Source: Streptomyces sp. Ag109_O5-1 (GTDB lineage Bacteria; Actinomycetota; Actinomycetes; Streptomycetales; Streptomycetaceae). Taken from it: a stretch of DNA of 64,000 nucleotides. Shown piece after piece: positions 8,677 to 17,072 of this stretch. The notes beneath the pieces are model-generated. The model was not told the DNA's origin and ran no database searches. It was given only the letters and a program-made list of their open reading frames with translations. The DNA lies in NCBI RefSeq assembly GCF_003814875.1, contig NZ_RKQF01000001.1, positions 8,928,001 through 8,992,000 on the forward strand. Reading direction: 5' to 3'. A program made the translations under genes and the position numbers. Numbering within the stretch: position 1 is the first letter of the stretch; the number at the start of each line of letters is the position of its first letter.

Positions 8677-9447
8677 TCAGACCCGGATGACCTGTGGGCC
8701 CAGCAGGGAGTAGCGGTGGGCCTCGGCGCTGGGGAGCAGGGTGCTCGTCACGATCGCCTCCAGGGCGCCGACCTCGGCGAAACGGCAGAAGCTGACGGCG
8801 CCGAACTTGGTGTGCACGCCCGCGAAGACCGTCCGGCGTGCGGCGCGGATGGCCTGGGCCTTGACCTCGCCGACGGCGGGGTCCGGGGTGGTCAGCCCGT
8901 GCTCGCGCGAGATGCCGTTGGCTCCAATGTAGGCGAGATCGAGAACGAAACCGGCGAGCATCTTCGTCGTCCAGTGGTCGACGGTCGCCAGTGTGCCGGC
9001 CCGCACCCGTCCGCCGAGCAGCAGGACCGACATGTTCTCGGTCTCGGCGAGCGTGCCCGCCACCGGCAGCGACGCCGTGACCACGGTCAGCGGCCGGTCC
9101 GTCGGCAGCGCTTCGGCGATGAGCTGGGGGGTGAAGCCCTCGTCGACGAAGACGGTCTCGGCGTCGCCCAGCAGCTCGGCGGCGGCCGACGCGATCCGCC
9201 GCTTCTCCGGGACATGGCTGGTCGAGCGGAAGGCGAGCGTGGTCTCGAAGCCGGCGCTCTCGACGGGATACGCGCCCCCGTGGGTGCGGCGCACCAGGCC
9301 GTGGTCCTCCAGCGCGCGCAGGTCGCGGCGGATGGTCTCCTTGGCCACGCCCAGGGCGTCGGAGAGGGCGGTGACATCGACGGAGCCCGTGGCCCGCGCG
9401 ACCCGCACGATCTCGCGCTGGCGCTCTTCCGCCGTGTTCGTGCTCAT
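8677..9447 (-). CDS. DeoR/GlpR-family regulator
   Basis: A 256-residue sugar-responsive repressor. The N-terminal winged helix (ERQREIVRVARATGSVDVTALSDAL then GVAKETIRRDLRALEDHGLV) is the DeoR signature. The C-terminal sugar-phosphate-sensing domain carries VFVDEGFT and IGANGIS. It lies 77 bases upstream of the polyol importer operon on the same strand, so it is the likely local regulator, responding to a phosphorylated sugar or polyol. The start at 9447 gives a standard N-terminus; an open frame continues to 9564 but would run through tandem repeats. Confidence 0.88.
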   Translation of the reverse strand: MSTNTAEERQREIVRVARATGSVDVTALSDALGVAKETIRRDLRALEDHGLVRRTHGGAYPVESAGFETTLAFRSTSHVPEKRRIASAAAELLGDAETVFVDEGFTPQLIAEALPTDRPLTVVTASLPVAGTLAETENMSVLLLGGRVRAGTLATVDHWTTKMLAGFVLDLAYIGANGISREHGLTTPDPAVGEVKAQAIRAARRTVFAGVHTKFGAVSFCRFAEVGALEAIVTSTLLPSAEAHRYSLLGPQVIRV

Positions 9448-9480
9448 CCCGTCACCCACTCCCTCGTGGAAACGCCGTGC

Positions 9481-9516
9481 AACCGCCCGTGGAACCGCCC
9501 GTGGAACCGGCCGTGG
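9481..9516. repeat. 12-bp tandem repeat in leader of deoR-type gene
   Basis: AACCGCCCGTGG occurs at 9481-9492 and 9493-9504, and with one change (AACCGGCCGTGG) at 9505-9516; a degenerate fourth unit follows. The array lies 34-69 bases upstream of the regulator start at 9447. Tandem repeats here could be regulator contact sites or simple slippage. Confidence 0.6.
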
Positions 9517-9708
9517 GACCGCTTGGGGCTGCCCGCGGAACTGCCCGTTCGGGCCATGCAGCAAGTTCTACAGCGGGTGTGCGACGCTGACCAGGCCTGT
9601 TGCGGGCCCGATACTGCCCGTGTGTGCCCGTTTGCCGGGCGGAGTGCCCGCCTCGGACCTGCGCGGCTGCCGGGGGAGGGGTGGGAGCGGGCGGCCCGGA
9701 TGCCCGAA

Positions 9709-9751
9709 TACGACGGCGGGCGGGCCCGTTCGGTGCCCGCCCGCCGTCGTA
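9709..9751 (-). terminator. Strong hairpin terminator after udh
   Basis: Bases 9709-9725 (TACGACGGCGGGCGGGC) pair perfectly with 9735-9751, a 17-bp stem with a 9-base loop. It starts 30 bases downstream of the uronate dehydrogenase stop and separates that gene from the deoR-type gene on the same strand. Confidence 0.85.
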
Positions 9752-9780
9752 CGTGACCGTTTTCCGCCGCCGCGTGTCTT

Positions 9781-10590
9781 TCAGTACGGCCAGATCGGCG
9801 GGTCGTTGACGAAGCGGCCGCCCAGGTGGGTGTGGGCCGGGTTCTCCGGGTCCAGTTCGCCGTGCTCGGCGATCAGCTTGTCGGCGTACTGCTCGGAGTC
9901 GTCCTGGGGCTCGTAGCCGAGCGCCCGTGCGCCGGTCAGGTCCCACCACAGGCGGGTGTTGGCTGAGGAGCCGTAGACGACGGTGTGGCCGACCTCCTCG
10001 GCGGTCAGGGCCGCGTGGAAGAGCCGGGCGCCGTCGGCGGGGCTCATCCACACCGAGAGCATGCGCACGTCCGTCGGCTCGGCGAAGCAGGAGCCGATGC
10101 GGACGGAGACGGTCTCCAGGCCGTGCCGGTCCCAGTACAGCTGGGCGAGGTCCTCGCCGAAGGACTTGGACAGGCCGTAGAAGGTGTCCGGGCGGTGCGG
10201 GGTGTCGACCGGGATGAGCGGGTCGCCCGCCCGCGGGGCGGGGGTGTAGCCGACCGCGTGGTTGGAGGAGGCGAAGACGATGCGCGGCACACCGGCCTCA
10301 CGGGCGGCCTCGTACAGGTTGTAGGTGCCCTCGATGTTCGAGCGGAGGATCTTCTCGAAGGGCGCCTCCAGGGAGATCCCCGCGAGGTGCAGGACCGCGT
10401 CCACACCCCGCACGGCCTCTCGCAGCGCTTCCTTGTCGGAGAGGTCGGCGGTGATCGCGTCCGGCTCGCCCTCGACCGGACGCACGTCGAACAGGCGCAG
10501 TTCATAGCCGTACGCCGGGAGCAGGGACCGCATCAGGGTGCCGAGCCCGCCTGCGGCGCCGGTCAGCAGTAGCGTGCGGGGAGTGGGCAT
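9781..10590 (-). CDS. udh: Uronate dehydrogenase (NAD-dependent SDR)
   Basis: A 269-residue extended-type SDR protein. It has GAAGGLG for NAD binding at residues 11-17, the SSNH motif at 108-111 and catalytic Tyr138 and Lys142 (YGLSK). SSNH together with this short length is typical of uronate dehydrogenases, which oxidise galacturonate or glucuronate to aldarolactones (EC 1.1.1.203), rather than of sugar epimerases. The gene is divergent from kdgD, which acts later in the same oxidative pathway. This makes the assignment much stronger than fold alone. The start at 10590 precedes a nucleotide-binding motif at normal distance. Two dyads in the divergent promoter are also found in front of the KGSA dehydrogenase. 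Confidence 0.83.
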   Translation of the reverse strand: MPTPRTLLLTGAAGGLGTLMRSLLPAYGYELRLFDVRPVEGEPDAITADLSDKEALREAVRGVDAVLHLAGISLEAPFEKILRSNIEGTYNLYEAAREAGVPRIVFASSNHAVGYTPAPRAGDPLIPVDTPHRPDTFYGLSKSFGEDLAQLYWDRHGLETVSVRIGSCFAEPTDVRMLSVWMSPADGARLFHAALTAEEVGHTVVYGSSANTRLWWDLTGARALGYEPQDDSEQYADKLIAEHGELDPENPAHTHLGGRFVNDPPIWPY

Positions 10591-10633
10591 CCACGGTCTC
10601 CTTGACTCGGCGCCGGTCGCGTACATGCATGAT

Positions 10634-10649
10634 ATTCACATTCATGGAC
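10634..10649. promoter_or_regulatory. Putative IclR/KdgR-type operator, udh side
   Basis: ATTCACATTCATGGAC fits a loose dyad GTYCA-N6-TGRAC (allowing one end change) in an unusually AT-rich stretch just upstream of udh. Similar 16-bp sites occur at 10765-10780 and 39161-39176. The spacing of the half sites is identical in all three. Confidence 0.45.
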
Positions 10650-10764
10650 ACGCTAAGGAGCTGGGGTGTATGGCGTCAAGTGTGCCGTGGAGTGCGGAAA
10701 TCCGCTCGCATGTTGCTCGTTTGTCTCCTTGACCGGCCCTCGCGGGGGCTCGTAACGTGGTCGC

Positions 10765-10780
10765 GTTCATGAATATGGAC
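10765..10780. promoter_or_regulatory. Putative IclR/KdgR-type operator, kdgD side
   Basis: GTTCATGAATATGGAC lies 35 bases before the kdgD start and shares half sites and spacing with 10634-10649. An ACATGCATG octamer-plus also occurs twice in this promoter (10623-10631 and 10792-10800). Confidence 0.45.
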
Positions 10781-10814
10781 GCCGATCAGAGACATGCATG
10801 GACAGGGAGCGCCC

Positions 10815-11756
10815 GTGACGCCAGCCCCTCTCGCCGCCCGGCTTCGTGACCCGCGCGGGCCGCTCTTCTTCCCCGTCACGGCCTACGGCCCCGACGGCTC
10901 CCTCGACCTCGACGCCTACCGCGAGCACGTCCGCCGGGGTGTCGAGGCCGGTGCCGCCGCCGTCTTCGCCTGCTGCGGCACCGGGGAGTTCCACGCGCTG
11001 CTGCCGGAGGAGTACGAGGCCTGCGTGGCCGCGGCCGTGACGGCGGCCGAGGGCCGGGTCCCGGTGGTCGCGGGCGCCGGATACGGCACCGCGCTCGCCG
11101 TGCGCTACGCGCGTCTCGCCGAGGCCGCGGGCGCCGACGGACTGCTCGCCATGCCGCCCTACCTGGTGGTCGCCGGCCAGGAGGGACTGCTGCGCCACTA
11201 CCAGGAGGTGGCCGCGGCCACCGACCTCCCGGTGATCGTCTACCAGCGGGACAACGCGGTGTTCACCCCGCCCACGGTCGTCGAACTCGCCCGCACCGAG
11301 GGCATCATCGGCTTCAAGGACGGCCTCGGCGACCTGGACCTGATGCAGCGCATCGTCAGCGCCGTCCGCACCGAGGTCCGCGGCGACTTCCTCTACTTCA
11401 ACGGCCTGCCCACCGCCGAACAGACCCAGCTCGCCTACGGGGCCATCGGTATCACCCTCTACTCCTCCGCCGTCTTCTGCTTCGTCCCGGAGATCGCCCT
11501 CGCCTTCCACGCGGCCCTGCGCGACGACGACCGGCCCACCGTGGAACGCCTCCTGGACGGCTTCTACCGCCCGTTCGTCGAACTCCGCGCGCAGGGAAGG
11601 GGATACGCCGTCTCGCTGGTCAAGGCGGGCGTACGGCTGCGCGGCCTGGACGTCGGCGAGGTCCGCCCCCCGCTGCACGAGCCGGGCGAGGACCATGTGA
11701 AGCAGCTCGCCCAGCTGATCGAGCGCGGGTACGCACTGCTGGAGGGGGACGCGTGA
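10815..11756 (+). CDS. kdgD: 5-dehydro-4-deoxyglucarate dehydratase
   Basis: A 313-residue DHDPS-superfamily TIM barrel. It converts 5-dehydro-4-deoxy-D-glucarate to 2,5-dioxopentanoate (KGSA) with loss of water and CO2 (EC 4.2.1.41). GTGEF at 55-59 binds the alpha-keto acid carboxylate. Tyr143 (IVYQRDN) and the Schiff-base Lys168 (IGFKDG) are present. The GTG at 10815 is preferred to an in-frame ATG at 10794 because AGGGAG precedes it and the protein then starts like its relatives. The stop overlaps the GTG of the next gene. It is divergent from udh, so uronate oxidation and aldarate breakdown are co-located. Glucarate or galactarate dehydratase is not in the window. Confidence 0.88.
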   Translation: MTPAPLAARLRDPRGPLFFPVTAYGPDGSLDLDAYREHVRRGVEAGAAAVFACCGTGEFHALLPEEYEACVAAAVTAAEGRVPVVAGAGYGTALAVRYARLAEAAGADGLLAMPPYLVVAGQEGLLRHYQEVAAATDLPVIVYQRDNAVFTPPTVVELARTEGIIGFKDGLGDLDLMQRIVSAVRTEVRGDFLYFNGLPTAEQTQLAYGAIGITLYSSAVFCFVPEIALAFHAALRDDDRPTVERLLDGFYRPFVELRAQGRGYAVSLVKAGVRLRGLDVGEVRPPLHEPGEDHVKQLAQLIERGYALLEGDA

Positions 11757-12937
11757 AGGCGTCGGAAGAAGGGCGAATGAACGCGTCGGCGTTCGTCTAC
11801 CCCTGGGACGTCAACGGGGACCCGGAGGCCGCGGACCGCATCGCCGCGCTCGGCGTGGACCAGGTCACCCTCGCCTCCGCCTACCACTCCACCCGCGCAC
11901 TGACCCCCCGTCACCCCCGCCGCCGTATCGTCACCGCCGAACACGCGGCCGTGTACTACCCGGCGGACGGCGACCGCTGGACGGGCCGCCGGCTCCGCCC
12001 GTACCCGGCGGGCGACTGGGCCCCCGGCGACGCCTACGCCGAGGCGGCCGAAGCCCTGCGCGGCGCCGGCCTCGAAGTGCACACCTGGGTGATCCTCGCG
12101 CACAACTCCCGGATGGGCGCCGAACATCCGGACACCTCGGTCGTCAACGCCTACGGCGACCGCTACCCCTGGGCCCCCTGCATCGCCCAGCCCGCCACGC
12201 GCGCGTACCTGACCGACCTCGCCGCCGAGGCCGCCGTACGCCCGGGCGCGGCCGGCACCGAACTGGAGTCCCTCGGCTGGTACGGCCTCCAGCATCTGCA
12301 CGCCCACGACAAGACCGCGGGGATCCCGCTCGGCGACGCCGGCCAGTACCTGATGGCACTGTGCTTCTGCCCGACCTGCCGGGCCGGATACGGCGATCAG
12401 GGCCTGGACGCCGACGAGTTGGCCGCCGCCGTACGCGAGGCCCTGGAGCCGCTGTGGCGCGGCGCGGGTGACGACGCCGGCTGGCCGACCGTCGAGAAAC
12501 TGCTCGGCGAGCCGGTGGCGGCGGCCACGCGCGCGTGGCGGGACGGACGGGCCCGCACGCTCCAGGAGACGGCCGTCGCCGCGGTGCGGGCGGCGGCCCC
12601 CGAGGGTTTCCAGGTGCTGCTGCACGCCGACCCGGTGACCTACCACTGCGGAGCCAACGCGGGCGTGGACCCCGCACACGTGCTGTCGGTCGCCGACGGA
12701 GTCGTGGTCCCCTGCGCGGGCGGTACGGCCCTGCTTGCGCCCTTCGCCGAGCACACGCGCCGGGACACGGTCCTGGCCGCCAACTTCACAGTCGTCTCCG
12801 GGATGGGCGGCAGCCCCGGCACCCTCGCCGCGGACGCGTCCCGGGCCCGCGAGCTGGGCGCGACCGAACTGCGGCTCTATCACGCCGGGTTGGCGTCCGA
12901 CGGCGACCTGGCGGAGGTACGGGAGGCGTTGCGCTGA
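11753..12937 (+). CDS. Unknown protein coupled to kdgD (possible TIM-barrel hydrolase)
   Basis: A 394-residue protein I cannot assign to a characterised family. It has no signal peptide or membrane segment, so it should be cytoplasmic. The layout resembles glycoside-hydrolase-like TIM barrels: an N-terminal FVYPWDV strand, then a VHTWVILAHNS strand, a CIAQPATRAYLTDLAAE helix, LESLGWYGLQHLHAH, a CFCPTC cysteine cluster and a late VVSGMGGS segment. The GTG start overlaps the kdgD stop (GTGA) behind GGAGGGGG, so the two are translationally coupled; an internal ATG at 11777 is an alternative. Position argues for a role in uronate or oligogalacturonide metabolism. The 3' end overlaps the convergent MFS gene by 58 bases. 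Confidence 0.75.
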   Translation: MKASEEGRMNASAFVYPWDVNGDPEAADRIAALGVDQVTLASAYHSTRALTPRHPRRRIVTAEHAAVYYPADGDRWTGRRLRPYPAGDWAPGDAYAEAAEALRGAGLEVHTWVILAHNSRMGAEHPDTSVVNAYGDRYPWAPCIAQPATRAYLTDLAAEAAVRPGAAGTELESLGWYGLQHLHAHDKTAGIPLGDAGQYLMALCFCPTCRAGYGDQGLDADELAAAVREALEPLWRGAGDDAGWPTVEKLLGEPVAAATRAWRDGRARTLQETAVAAVRAAAPEGFQVLLHADPVTYHCGANAGVDPAHVLSVADGVVVPCAGGTALLAPFAEHTRRDTVLAANFTVVSGMGGSPGTLAADASRARELGATELRLYHAGLASDGDLAEVREALR

Positions 12938-14109
12938 ACCAGTGACCCGGCGGTGGCGAGCAGCGCACCGCCGAGGACCGCCAACAGCGGGCGAAGGTCG
13001 ACGAGTTCGACGAGCGCGGCCCCGACCGCCAGCCCGATCACGTTCGGTGTGAACATCAAGGTGTCGGCGGTCGCGGTCGCCCGGCCCAGCGCGGCGGCCG
13101 GGATCTCCCGCTGTACGGCGGTGTAGGCGGCGATCAGCACACAGGGGAGTCCGAGGCCGCCGGCCAGGCTGCACGCCAGCAGTGCGATGTCACATGGCAC
13201 GGCCCGCCCCGCCACCGCCACCCCCGTCAGCGCGATGCCGTACGTGGCGAACCGCCGCTCACCGAGCCGCCGTAGCGCGGGCCCGGAGACCAGCCCGACC
13301 GCGACCGAGCCGACGCCCTGCACGGCGTACATCACACCGACATAGGCGGGGGAGCGGCCGAGCGCGGCGACCACGGCGTAGTTCAGGCTGCTGCCGAGCG
13401 AGGCGAGACACAGCGTGGCGCCACCGGCGCGGACCAGCGGGCGTACGGCCGGGTGCGCCCAGAGCAGGCGGGCGCCCTCGGCGGTCTGCCGCCGCCAGTT
13501 CCCGACAGCCGGCCCGGGGCGCTCCTCGCGCACCCGGAGCAGCGCGCACAGCCCCGCCGCCAGTACGAAGGTCAGCGCATCCAGCAGCGCCACGCTCGGC
13601 CCGCCGTACGCCGTGTACAGCGCGGCGCCGGTCAGCGGGGCGACCAGCTTCATGCCCTCCCGGGCGGTCATCCGCAGCCCGTTGAAGTCGCCGAGCAGGG
13701 CGGGGTCGACGGCGGCGGCGACGAGGGCGGAGCTGGCCGCGTCCTCCACGACGCCCGCGGCGCCGTAGAGGAAGAGGACGGTGAGGAGCAGCGGGACGGA
13801 GCCGGGGGAGCCGACCGTCCAGAGGGGGAGAAGGAGGACTGCGAGGGCGAGGTTCGTGCAGATCAGCAGGGGCTTGCGGCGGACGCGGTCGGCGAGCGTG
13901 CCGAGGACGGGGCCGGCGAGGGTGGGGGCCCAGAGGGTGGCGGTGCACAGGGCGGCGAGGCCGTTGGATCCGGTGAGGTCCTTGACCCAGACGCCCGACA
14001 CCAGCCAGAGCGCGGAACTGCCGAAGCCGGACACCACGACACCGGTGAGGTAGAGGGTCGCGTTGCGGTCGCGGAGAAGACGGGTCACGGACCAGGAGGT
14101 GGTCGTCAT
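12880..14109 (-). CDS. MFS transporter (12-TM)
   Basis: A 409-residue membrane protein with about twelve hydrophobic segments and the motif-A-like GTLADRVRRKPLL after the second. The N-terminal half (GVVVSGFGSSALWLVSGVW) resembles the enterobactin-exporter or macrolide-efflux-like MFS group. The ATG at 14109 is preceded by a weak ribosome site. The substrate is unknown. Its last 58 bases overlap the 3' end of the gene at 11753-12937 on the other strand, so both transcripts run through each other there. Confidence 0.85.
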   Translation of the reverse strand: MTTTSWSVTRLLRDRNATLYLTGVVVSGFGSSALWLVSGVWVKDLTGSNGLAALCTATLWAPTLAGPVLGTLADRVRRKPLLICTNLALAVLLLPLWTVGSPGSVPLLLTVLFLYGAAGVVEDAASSALVAAAVDPALLGDFNGLRMTAREGMKLVAPLTGAALYTAYGGPSVALLDALTFVLAAGLCALLRVREERPGPAVGNWRRQTAEGARLLWAHPAVRPLVRAGGATLCLASLGSSLNYAVVAALGRSPAYVGVMYAVQGVGSVAVGLVSGPALRRLGERRFATYGIALTGVAVAGRAVPCDIALLACSLAGGLGLPCVLIAAYTAVQREIPAAALGRATATADTLMFTPNVIGLAVGAALVELVDLRPLLAVLGGALLATAGSLVQRNASRTSARSPSDANPA

Positions 14110-14253
14110 GCCTGGTCATCGTGGGCCTAAGGCGGGGGCGCGGGGATCGGGAAGGTGCCCTATCAGGGGCGGCGGGGACGGCGGCGGGAATCCGTCGGAA
14201 CCTGTCGGCAATGCCCGTGGGACGTACACGGCGGCCACCCTGGCGTCGGCCCC

Positions 14254-14697
14254 ATGCGCTGCATCGCACCGATTCTCATCGGACTCGTCTACGTCCTTGT
14301 GATGTCCCTCATCCGTGAACCGCACCGGCGCCGCTTCAACGCGGTCATGGTGGCCGGCGCGGGCGCCGCGTACCTCAGCGGCGGCGGCCTCGGCGGCTGG
14401 GAGTTCGTGTTCACGTCCGTGGCCACGTACGTCGCCTGCCGGGGCCTGGACTCCTGGACCTTCATCGGCATCGGCTGGCTGATGCACACGACGTGGGACA
14501 TCGTGCACGACATCAAGGGCTCACCGCTGATCCCGTTCTTCCTCGACTCGTCGTTCGGATGCGCGATCTGCGACCCGGTGATCGCGCTGTGGTGCTTCCT
14601 GGGCGGGGTGTCGGTGTGGCGGATCGACGAGTTCCGGCGGTCGCTCAGGTCCACCTTCCGACGGCTGCGACCGAATCGGCAGGAGGCACCGCAGTGA
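14254..14697 (+). CDS. Small membrane protein, DUF6010-like
   Basis: A 147-residue protein with several hydrophobic segments (PILIGLVYVLVMSLI; an AGAGAAYLSGGG region; a WLMHTTWDIVHDI helix; PVIALWCFLGGV) and a basic C-terminal tail. The pattern resembles DUF6010 integral membrane proteins of unknown function. The ATG at 14254 is chosen because the hydrophobic segment begins right after it; the open frame to 14155 adds an arginine-rich, unlikely leader. The ribosome site is weak. It lies divergent from the MFS gene. Confidence 0.65.
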   Translation: MRCIAPILIGLVYVLVMSLIREPHRRRFNAVMVAGAGAAYLSGGGLGGWEFVFTSVATYVACRGLDSWTFIGIGWLMHTTWDIVHDIKGSPLIPFFLDSSFGCAICDPVIALWCFLGGVSVWRIDEFRRSLRSTFRRLRPNRQEAPQ

Positions 14698-14786
14698 CCG
14701 GCACGACCATGAGGGATCCGGGCCGGAAGCCGTGAAGGGGCTCGAACGGTGAGCGGGCGGGGACCCGGATCCGTACTCTCCTCGCC

Positions 14787-15539
14787 ATGCCACTGAGTCT
14801 CACCGTCCTCGGCACCGCCTCTCCGCACCCTCGTCCGGGCCGCCCGTGCTCCGGCTATCTGCTGCGGGGCGGCGGTGCCGAGGTATGGGTGGACGCGGGC
14901 ACCGGGACCTTCGCGGAATTGCAGCGGCACACGGATCCCGCACGGCTGACGGCGATCTGGATCTCGCACCTGCACGCGGACCACAGTGCGGACCTGCTGG
15001 CCGCCGCCTACGCGTACGCCTTCGGCGGGATGGCACCGGCCGCACCGATCGCGGTGTACGCGCCGCAGGACTGCGCACAGCGACTGGCGGCCTTCTTCGG
15101 CCGGCCGGACGTGGGCTTCCTGCGCGGAGTGTTCGACTTCCGGCCCCTGTACGACGGCCACATCGTCCAGCACTGGAACCTGCGGCTCGCCGCGCGGGCG
15201 GTCGCGCACGGCACGGAGGCGTACGGCCTGCGCGCCGAGTGCCAGGGAAGCGTGCTCGCGTACTCCGGGGACACCGGACCGTGCGACGCACTGACCGAAC
15301 TGGCCGCACGCGCGGACGTGTTCCTGTGCGAGGCCGATCTCGACGAGCATCGCGACGGCGAACAGGTGCATCTGACACCGGAGGACGCGGGGCGGGTCGC
15401 CAGGGAGGCCGGGGTACGGGAGTTGCTGATCACGCATGTGGGCCCGACGCTGACGCGGGAGATGGCGGCGGCCCGGGCGGAGGCGGTCTTCGGGCGGGGG
15501 ACGAGTGCGGCCCGGGAGGGGGAGGCCAGGGGGATCTGA
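14787..15539 (+). CDS. MBL-fold metallo-hydrolase (RNase Z-like)
   Basis: A 250-residue metallo-beta-lactamase-fold protein. HLHADHS supplies metal ligands; further ligands are the GTEA region, SGDTGPC (Asp) and the final THVGP histidine. The N-terminal VLGTASPHPRPGRPCSGYL is typical of the RNase Z/ElaC-like subgroup found in actinobacteria. It is probably a cytoplasmic phosphodiesterase or lactonase; the substrate is not evident. It converges on the P-loop protein gene with 13 bases between stops. Confidence 0.85.
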   Translation: MPLSLTVLGTASPHPRPGRPCSGYLLRGGGAEVWVDAGTGTFAELQRHTDPARLTAIWISHLHADHSADLLAAAYAYAFGGMAPAAPIAVYAPQDCAQRLAAFFGRPDVGFLRGVFDFRPLYDGHIVQHWNLRLAARAVAHGTEAYGLRAECQGSVLAYSGDTGPCDALTELAARADVFLCEADLDEHRDGEQVHLTPEDAGRVAREAGVRELLITHVGPTLTREMAAARAEAVFGRGTSAAREGEARGI

Positions 15540-15552
15540 TTCCCGGGGGCGG

Positions 15553-16230
15553 TCAGAGCGGCGCGCCTGCCGGGCCCAGCCACGGCCGCAGGCCCCGTTG
15601 ATCCCTCTTCAGCACCTCGACCGGGGGCAGTTCGTCGGCTCGCTCGATCACCACGAGGTTCCAGTCCTTCCGGGCGGCCGCGTCAAGGGTCACCTCACGT
15701 TCGCGCCGCAGGTACGTCACCGCCGACGCGAGATCTGTCACCGGAGGCCGGACCTCGTACCGGGCGAGCTTCCCGACGTACCAGTCCAGCCATTGCTCCC
15801 CCTCCCTCCCGACGGCCCGGGACAACGCGGCCACGGCATCACCGTCGAGAAAGACCATGACCGGGGAGACGGGCGCGAGCACGGTCGTCAGGTCGGTCAT
15901 GAACGCGTCGATCGTGTCTTCGCCGTGCCCCATGGCCAGCAGCGTCGGCACGAACGGCACCAGGGCGTCGGCGATCACCACGTCGTCGCCGCCCGCCCGG
16001 ACCGAATCGACGAACTCGGCGGTCGCCGCGATCAACGTCTCCGGACCGACGGCGCCGGTCGTCCTGAAAGCCCCGGCCACCGCGGCGAACTGCGGCCGGG
16101 TCAGGATCTCCTCCTCGCGGAAGTGGTCCACCCGCAGTCCGGCTTCGGCCGGCCGTCGGGCCAGTCCGCCGCACAGCGTCGACTTGCCCACCCCGGGAGC
16201 CACTCCCCACACGGCGATCAGAACCGTCAT
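15553..16230 (-). CDS. P-loop NTPase / small-molecule kinase-like protein
   Basis: A 225-residue protein with a Walker A motif (GVAPGVGKST) right at the N-terminus and a hydrophobic strand plus acidic residues (MVFLDGD) later. The fold resembles nucleoside or shikimate-type kinases, but no substrate motif is clear. The ATG at 16230 places the P-loop in its normal position about ten residues in; the frame is open to 16317 without a better start. It is divergent from the GntR gene, with no other link to it. Confidence 0.65.
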   Translation of the reverse strand: MTVLIAVWGVAPGVGKSTLCGGLARRPAEAGLRVDHFREEEILTRPQFAAVAGAFRTTGAVGPETLIAATAEFVDSVRAGGDDVVIADALVPFVPTLLAMGHGEDTIDAFMTDLTTVLAPVSPVMVFLDGDAVAALSRAVGREGEQWLDWYVGKLARYEVRPPVTDLASAVTYLRREREVTLDAAARKDWNLVVIERADELPPVEVLKRDQRGLRPWLGPAGAPL

Positions 16231-16336
16231 GGCCGCCCAGCCCAGGAACTCCGGCCGTCCCCGCCAACCAGCTTTGTCAGAAGCATTGACGAAACACAGC
16301 CGTCCTCCTACCTTCATCCGCGTCGTACTTCGTACG

Positions 16337-16346
16337 TCATATATGA
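16337..16346. promoter_or_regulatory. Putative GntR operator
   Basis: TCATATATGA is a perfect 10-bp palindrome in an AT-rich patch 70 bases before the gntR start, flanked by further related repeats (CGTACTTCGTACG; GATACG twice). FadR-type regulators usually bind short dyads of this kind in their own promoter. Confidence 0.4.
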
Positions 16347-16415
16347 GACGCGATACGCGAGATCAGATACGTCAGACCAGGTCCCGGACCCGGTACGTGA
16401 CCCCGAGAGGCGCGC

Positions 16416-17072
16416 ATGACCTCTGTGCCCATGCCGATCCCGTCCCGCACGCAGTTCGTGCTGGACGCGATCAAACACCGCATCCTCACCGGACAGCTGA
16501 CGCCCGGTCAGGCCCTGGTGGAGACCGAGCTCGCCGCTCAGTTCGGGGTGTCCAAGACCCCCGTGAGAGAGGCGCTCAAGACCCTCGCCGGGACCGGGCT
16601 GGTCGTGATGAACCAGTACAAGGGCGTCACGGTGCGCATGGTGGACGCGGACATGGCACGCGAGGTCTACGACGTCCGGCTCCTCCTCGAACCCGAGGCG
16701 CTCCGGCGGGCCGTGCAGCGAGGCGCCTCCCTCGACGCCGCCCGCGACGCCCTCACCCGCGCCGACGACGCCACCGACACCGCCGAACGCTCCCTCGCCA
16801 ACCGGGACTTCCACCGCGCCCTCTACCTCCCGTGCGGCAACCCGCTCCTCGGCCGGATGCTCGACGAGGTCCGCGACCAGGCCGCCCTCGTCTCCGCCGT
16901 GGCCTGGGCCGCGTCCCCGTCCTGGGAGCGCGAGGCCGACGAACACCGCGAGATCCTTCGGCTCGCCCTGGCCAAAGACGCCGACGGCGCCGCCCGCACC
17001 CTGCACGCCCACATCGCGTCCTTCGTCGAGCGCGCCTACCCCGAAGCCCAGGCAAAGGAAGGCCAGGAATGA
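16416..17072 (+). CDS. GntR-family regulator, FadR (FCD) subfamily
   Basis: A 218-residue regulator. The winged helix spans about residues 12-75 (ETELAAQFGVSKTPVREALKTLAGTGLV). The FCD ligand domain follows (VRLLLEPEALRRAV, DFHRALYLPCGNPLL, DEHREILRLALAKDADGA); its His residues normally bind a metal that holds a carboxylate ligand. It overlaps the next gene by ATGA, so it heads the aldonate operon and probably senses an aldonate or keto-deoxy acid from that route. Confidence 0.9.
   Translation: MTSVPMPIPSRTQFVLDAIKHRILTGQLTPGQALVETELAAQFGVSKTPVREALKTLAGTGLVVMNQYKGVTVRMVDADMAREVYDVRLLLEPEALRRAVQRGASLDAARDALTRADDATDTAERSLANRDFHRALYLPCGNPLLGRMLDEVRDQAALVSAVAWAASPSWEREADEHREILRLALAKDADGAARTLHAHIASFVERAYPEAQAKEGQE

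Noticed and set aside
9781..10590. UDP-glucose 4-epimerase-like enzyme
   Set aside because: The short length, the SSNH motif and divergence from kdgD fit uronate dehydrogenase better.
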